A DNA stretch of 64,000 nt, taken from the NCBI GenBank assembly GCA_017577405.1, contig PIUA01000027.1:19347-83346 (forward strand), written 5' to 3'. The DNA is from Bacillota bacterium. GTDB lineage: Bacteria > Bacillota > Limnochordia > Limnochordales > Limnochordaceae. Below are positions 61,004-64,000 of this stretch, piece after piece; position 1 is the first letter of the stretch; each line of letters opens with the position of its first letter. The notes under the pieces were generated by a model, which searched no databases, was not told where the DNA came from, and worked only from the letters and a program-made list of their open reading frames with translations. The position numbers were made by a program, and so were the translations under genes.

Positions 61004-61819
61004 ATGCCGGGTCGTGTGGTAGTCATCACCAGCGGAAAGGGCGGCGTGGGCAAGACGACCACCACCGCCAACCTGGGTGCAGGGCTCGCCTTGGAAGGCT
61101 ACCGGGTCTGCCTGATCGACGCGGATATCGGCCTCAGAAACCTGGACGTGGTCATGGGGCTGGAGAACCGGATCGTCTACGATCTGGTGGACGTGGTGGA
61201 GGGACGGGCCCGGCTGCGGCAGGCCCTCATCCACGACAAGCGGGTGGAGAACCTTTACCTCTTGCCGGCGGCCCAGACGCGGGAGAAGGATGCGGTCAAC
61301 CCCGAGCAGATGAAGGAGCTGACGGCCGCGCTGGCCGAAGAGTTCGACTTCGTCCTGGTCGACTCGCCGGCGGGCATCGAGCACGGCTTCCGCAACGCGG
61401 TGGCGGGTGCCGACGAGGCCTTGGTGGTCACCACCCCGGAGGTGGCGGCGGTCCGGGACGCGGACCGGATCATCGGGATGCTGGAGGCCCGGGACCTGCG
61501 GAATCCCCGCCTCATCATCAACCGGATCCGGACCGATATGGTCCGCCGGGGCGACATGATGGACATTGATGACATCATCGAGATTTTGGCCATCGAGCTG
61601 CTGGGCGTCATCCCCGATGACGAGGCGGTTATCGTCGCCACCAACCGGGGCGAGCCGGTGGTCCTCCAAAGCCGCGGGCGGTGTGCTGAGGCGTACCGGA
61701 ACCTGGTCGACCGCTTCCTGGGCAAGGACGTGCCCATTGTCGCCCTGGACGGCCACAGCAAGCTCTTGGAGCGGCTGCGCAGCTGGATGGCTCTGGGCCG
61801 CCGGCCGGTGAGCGGGTAA
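61004..61819 (+). CDS. minD: Septum site-determining ATPase MinD
   Basis: 271 residues, ATG after AAGGAGGAGG. Deviant Walker A SGKGGVGKTTTTANLGAGLA, CLIDADIGLRNLDVVMGLENR, FVLVDSPAGIEHGFRNAVAGADEALVV and IIGMLEARDLRNPRLIINRIR. The last 12 residues (SKLLERLRSWMA) are the amphipathic membrane-targeting helix. It recruits MinC to the membrane. Confidence 0.97.
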   Translation: MPGRVVVITSGKGGVGKTTTTANLGAGLALEGYRVCLIDADIGLRNLDVVMGLENRIVYDLVDVVEGRARLRQALIHDKRVENLYLLPAAQTREKDAVNPEQMKELTAALAEEFDFVLVDSPAGIEHGFRNAVAGADEALVVTTPEVAAVRDADRIIGMLEARDLRNPRLIINRIRTDMVRRGDMMDIDDIIEILAIELLGVIPDDEAVIVATNRGEPVVLQSRGRCAEAYRNLVDRFLGKDVPIVALDGHSKLLERLRSWMALGRRPVSG

Positions 61820-61839
61820 CCCTCGAGGGAGGCGTCAGG

Positions 61840-62115
61840 ATGTTTGATCTGCGCAGATGGGGCGCCCGGACGGGGGGCAGCAAGGACGCGGCCAAGGATC
61901 GCCTCAGGCTCGTCCTCATGTATGACCGGAAGGCCCTCTCGCCCGAGCTCCTCAACCGGATCAAGGACGAGATGGTGGGGGTCATCTCCAAGTACATGGA
62001 GATCGACGAGGAAGGGGTCCAGGTGGATCTGGATCAGAACCAGGATCAGGCCATGCTGGTGGCCAACGTGCCCGTCCGCCAGGTCCGGCGCGGGGCCGGG
62101 GGGGTCTCCCGCTGA
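61840..62115 (+). CDS. minE: Cell division topological specificity factor MinE
   Basis: 91 residues, ATG 61840 after GGGAGGCG. DRLRLVLMYDRKALSPELL is the MinD-binding helix, KDEMVGVISKYMEIDEEGVQVDL the dimerisation strand region. MinE stimulates MinD ATPase and drives pole-to-pole oscillation. A minCDE set with no adjacent divIVA is normal for Clostridia-like and diderm Firmicutes, unlike Bacillus. Confidence 0.95.
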   Translation: MFDLRRWGARTGGSKDAAKDRLRLVLMYDRKALSPELLNRIKDEMVGVISKYMEIDEEGVQVDLDQNQDQAMLVANVPVRQVRRGAGGVSR

Positions 62116-62133
62116 GCCGGAAGGGGGAGCCCG

Positions 62134-63267
62134 GTGCTCGAACGGCGGTACCTCAAGTACGCTGACTGGCCTTTGGTCGTCGTCGCCCTGCTCCTGTCGG
62201 GGGTAGGGCTGGCGGTGGTCTACAGTGCCACCCACAACCTGCCGGGCGCCTCCAGCCCCTATGAGTACGTCATCCGCCAGGCGGTCTGGCTGGGGGTGGG
62301 GCTGGCCGCCATGGTCTTGGCCACCCTGTGGGATTACCGGGTGATCGTCGCCTGGGCCCCCTACCTGCTGGGCTTCTCCCTGCTTCTCTTGGTGGCCGTC
62401 CTCGTGGCGGGCCCCGTCATCTCGGGCGCCCGGCGCTGGCTGGTCATCGGGCCCGTCAACTTCCAGCCCTCGGAGCTGGCCAAGGTGACGACGGTCGTCG
62501 CCTTGGCCTGGCTTTTGGGGCGCCGGGACGACTGGGACACCTTCCTGGCCATCGGGGTCGCCCTGGGCCTGGCCGCCCTCCCCACGGTCCTGGTCCTGCT
62601 GGAGCCGGACCTGGGCACCTCCCTCACCTTCGTCGCCATCGCCTTCGTGATGCTCTACGGCGCGGGCGCCTCCGCGTGGCGCCTGGGGCTCCTGGCAGGC
62701 CTGGGGCTCCTCGCCCTGGTGGCCGCGGTGGTGGTGAGCCGGCTGGGTTGGGTAGAGATCCTGAAGGATTACCAGATTGAGCGGCTGGTCGTTTTCCTCA
62801 ACCCGGCGGCGGCGAAGTACGGGGCCGGGTGGAACGTGATCCAATCCATGATCGCCATCGGGTCGGGGGAATTCTTCGGCAAGGGGTACCTGGCCGGGAC
62901 CCAAACCCAGCTCGCCTTCCTGCCCGCCCGCCACACCGACTTCGTCTTCTCGGTCATTGGTGAGGAGGGGGGCTTCCTGGGCGCGAGCCTCGTGCTCTTC
63001 CTCTACTTTCTCCTCCTCTGGCGCCTCCTGGTCATCGCCGAGCAGGCCAAGGACCGGGAGGGACGCCTCCTGGCCCTGGGCGTCTTTGGCCTCGTCTTCT
63101 TCCACACGGTGGTCAACATCGGCATGGCCGTCGGCCTGCTCCCGGTGACAGGGCTGCCCCTCCCCTTCATCAGCACAGGGGGGACCAACCTGATCACCAT
63201 GTTCGCCGGCCTAGGGCTGGCCCTCAACGTCTCCCTGCGTCGCAAGAAGCTGCTCTTCGACGAGTAA
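62134..63267 (+). CDS. rodA: Rod-shape peptidoglycan polymerase RodA (SEDS family)
   Basis: 377 residues, GTG after AAGGGGGAGC. Ten membrane spans. SEDS hallmarks: [44 protein letters not shown] (catalytic Asp), [25 protein letters not shown] [18 protein letters not shown] and the C-terminal [16 protein letters not shown]. It polymerises glycan chains with PBP2 under MreB guidance. Confidence 0.96.
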   Translation: MLERRYLKYADWPLVVVALLLSGVGLAVVYSATHNLPGASSPYEYVIRQAVWLGVGLAAMVLATLWDYRVIVAWAPYLLGFSLLLLVAVLVAGPVISGARRWLVIGPVNFQPSELAKVTTVVALAWLLGRRDDWDTFLAIGVALGLAALPTVLVLLEPDLGTSLTFVAIAFVMLYGAGASAWRLGLLAGLGLLALVAAVVVSRLGWVEILKDYQIERLVVFLNPAAAKYGAGWNVIQSMIAIGSGEFFGKGYLAGTQTQLAFLPARHTDFVFSVIGEEGGFLGASLVLFLYFLLLWRLLVIAEQAKDREGRLLALGVFGLVFFHTVVNIGMAVGLLPVTGLPLPFISTGGTNLITMFAGLGLALNVSLRRKKLLFDE

Positions 63268-63312
63268 GGCCCGGCGGCGCGGCCCCATACCCTGCAGTAA
63301 GGGGGGGCGGCC

Positions 63313-63629
63313 GTGGGGGCGGGAGGAGCTCGGGCCCGATGGGGCTGGCGCTGGCCGGTGATCCATCCCAGCTTGGTCTTGGTGGCGGGACTGGCGGTGG
63401 TGTCCGGCCGGGCGGGAGAGGTGGTCGTGCTCTTCGGGAGCGTCCTGGCCCACGAGCTGGGCCACAGTCTGGTGGGCAGGCTTTTCGGGCTGCGGCTCCA
63501 GCGGATCACCCTCTACCCCTTCGGGGGCGTGGCGGAGCTGGCGGGTCTGGAGCGGGCCTCCCCCCCGGCGGGGCCGGCCACCCTGGTCGCGGGGCCCTTG
63601 GGCAGCCTCCTGCCCTTCCTGGCCGGCGG
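63313..63629 (+). pseudogene. Truncated M50 (SpoIVFB-type) site-2 protease
   Basis: GTG start 45 bases behind rodA. About 105 residues align to the N-terminal half of the M50 zinc protease family: two spans and [32 protein letters not shown], with the HExxH metal site in HELGH. The family's second ligand loop (NxxPxxxLDG) should come later, but homology stops at the [15 protein letters not shown] segment. From there the other frame encodes part of Lon. The M50 frame stays open to 63888 with meaningless sequence. In rodA clusters this gene is normally full length and makes the sporulation protease for pro-sigma-K. Confidence 0.75.
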
Positions 63630-64000
63630 CTGGCCGGCCGGCCCAAGGGTCCCATTCTCTGTCTCGTCGGCCCGCCGGGGGTGGGCAAGACGTCGTTGGG
63701 CCGGTCCATCGCCAAGGCGCTGGGCAGGGAGTTCGCCCGGGTCGCGCTGGGCGGCGTCCGGGATGAGGCGGAGATCCGGGGACACCGCCGGACCTACGTG
63801 GGGGCGATGCCGGGCCGGATCATCCAGGCCATGCGGCAGGTGGGGAGTAAAAACCCCGTCCTCTTGCTGGACGAGATCGACAAGATGACCAGCGATTTCC
63901 GGGGGGACCCCGCGGCGGCGCTCTTGGAGGTATTGGACCCCGAGCAAAACCACAGCTTCTCGGACCATTACCTGGAAGTGCCCTACGACCTGTCCGAGGT
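63630..64000 (+). pseudogene. lon: Internal fragment of ATP-dependent protease Lon, runs off the window
   Basis: Starting in the middle of an AAA+ domain, without any start codon of its own, this frame encodes [18 protein letters not shown] (Walker A), [32 protein letters not shown] (Walker B), [18 protein letters not shown] and DLSEV. These match the E. coli Lon sequence from about residue 345 almost word for word. The whole N-terminal substrate domain is missing. The frame differs from that of the M50 gene in front of it. The C-terminal protease part would lie beyond the window. Confidence 0.85.

Noticed and set aside
58895..61756. A 953-codon minus-strand frame opposite pbp2-minCD
   Set aside because: Covers three well-recognised plus-strand genes and has no domain of its own.

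Overview
The window is a dense, very GC-rich bacterial chromosome segment with about 53 protein genes, short intergenic gaps, no rRNA or tRNA genes, no CRISPR array and no recognisable insertion sequence. The gene set is that of a sporulation-lineage Firmicute: SpoIID and SleB-type proteins, GatCAB, T-box control of valS, HisZ plus short HisG, and a radC-mreBCD-pbp2-minCDE-rodA-M50 cluster. It also carries outer-membrane-type proteins: a secretin-like N-terminus, two small beta-barrels ending in Phe, and a protease/propeller/barrel giant. Spore genes plus outer membrane plus high GC fit the diderm Limnochordia best. That placement is inference from gene content, not from a marker-gene tree.

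Layout. 1-4.7 kb: minus-strand envelope cluster (secretin-like protein cut by the left edge, two secreted proteins, a NarL-type regulator, two beta-barrels). 5-8.7 kb: C26 amidotransferase, then tsaE-tsaB-rimI-tsaD for the tRNA t6A modification. 8.7-14.7 kb: small antisense gene with a strong promoter, aminotransferase, SleB hydrolase, ParA, ComB, DegV and a Cys-rich hypothetical. 14.9-17.1 kb: hpt-guaA purine salvage. 17.1-23.5 kb: histidine operon hisZ-G-D-B-A-(F-I-E fused), without hisH. 23.4-29.3 kb: giant envelope protein and a glycerate permease/kinase pair. 29.5-44.6 kb: HD-GYP phosphodiesterase, pcrA, D-Ala-D-Ala carboxypeptidase, ligA-gatCAB, a DMT transporter, a degenerate Lgt homologue, two Fur-family regulators, a sigma factor and a GGDEF protein. 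44.7-50.8 kb: T-box, valS, folC, SPOR protein, SpoIID. 50.8-53.1 kb: cobalamin riboswitch with an ABC transporter. 53.2-63.3 kb: mrp, maf, radC and the cell-shape and division cluster. The last 0.7 kb is a truncated M50 protease gene abutting an internal piece of lon.

Most notable: guaA has a complete synthetase but its fused glutaminase domain has lost the catalytic Cys and Glu; the next operon lacks hisH and fuses HisF to HisIE in one 516-residue chain. Together these suggest that two amidotransferase reactions may have moved away from their usual glutaminases. Conserved gate residues in HisF leave open a HisH encoded elsewhere. Nine sigma-A-like promoters, two RNA switches (T-box, cobalamin), one palindromic operator in a Fur-family promoter and several hairpin terminators can be read directly. 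All start codons were chosen by ribosome-binding-site position and are frequently GTG or TTG.
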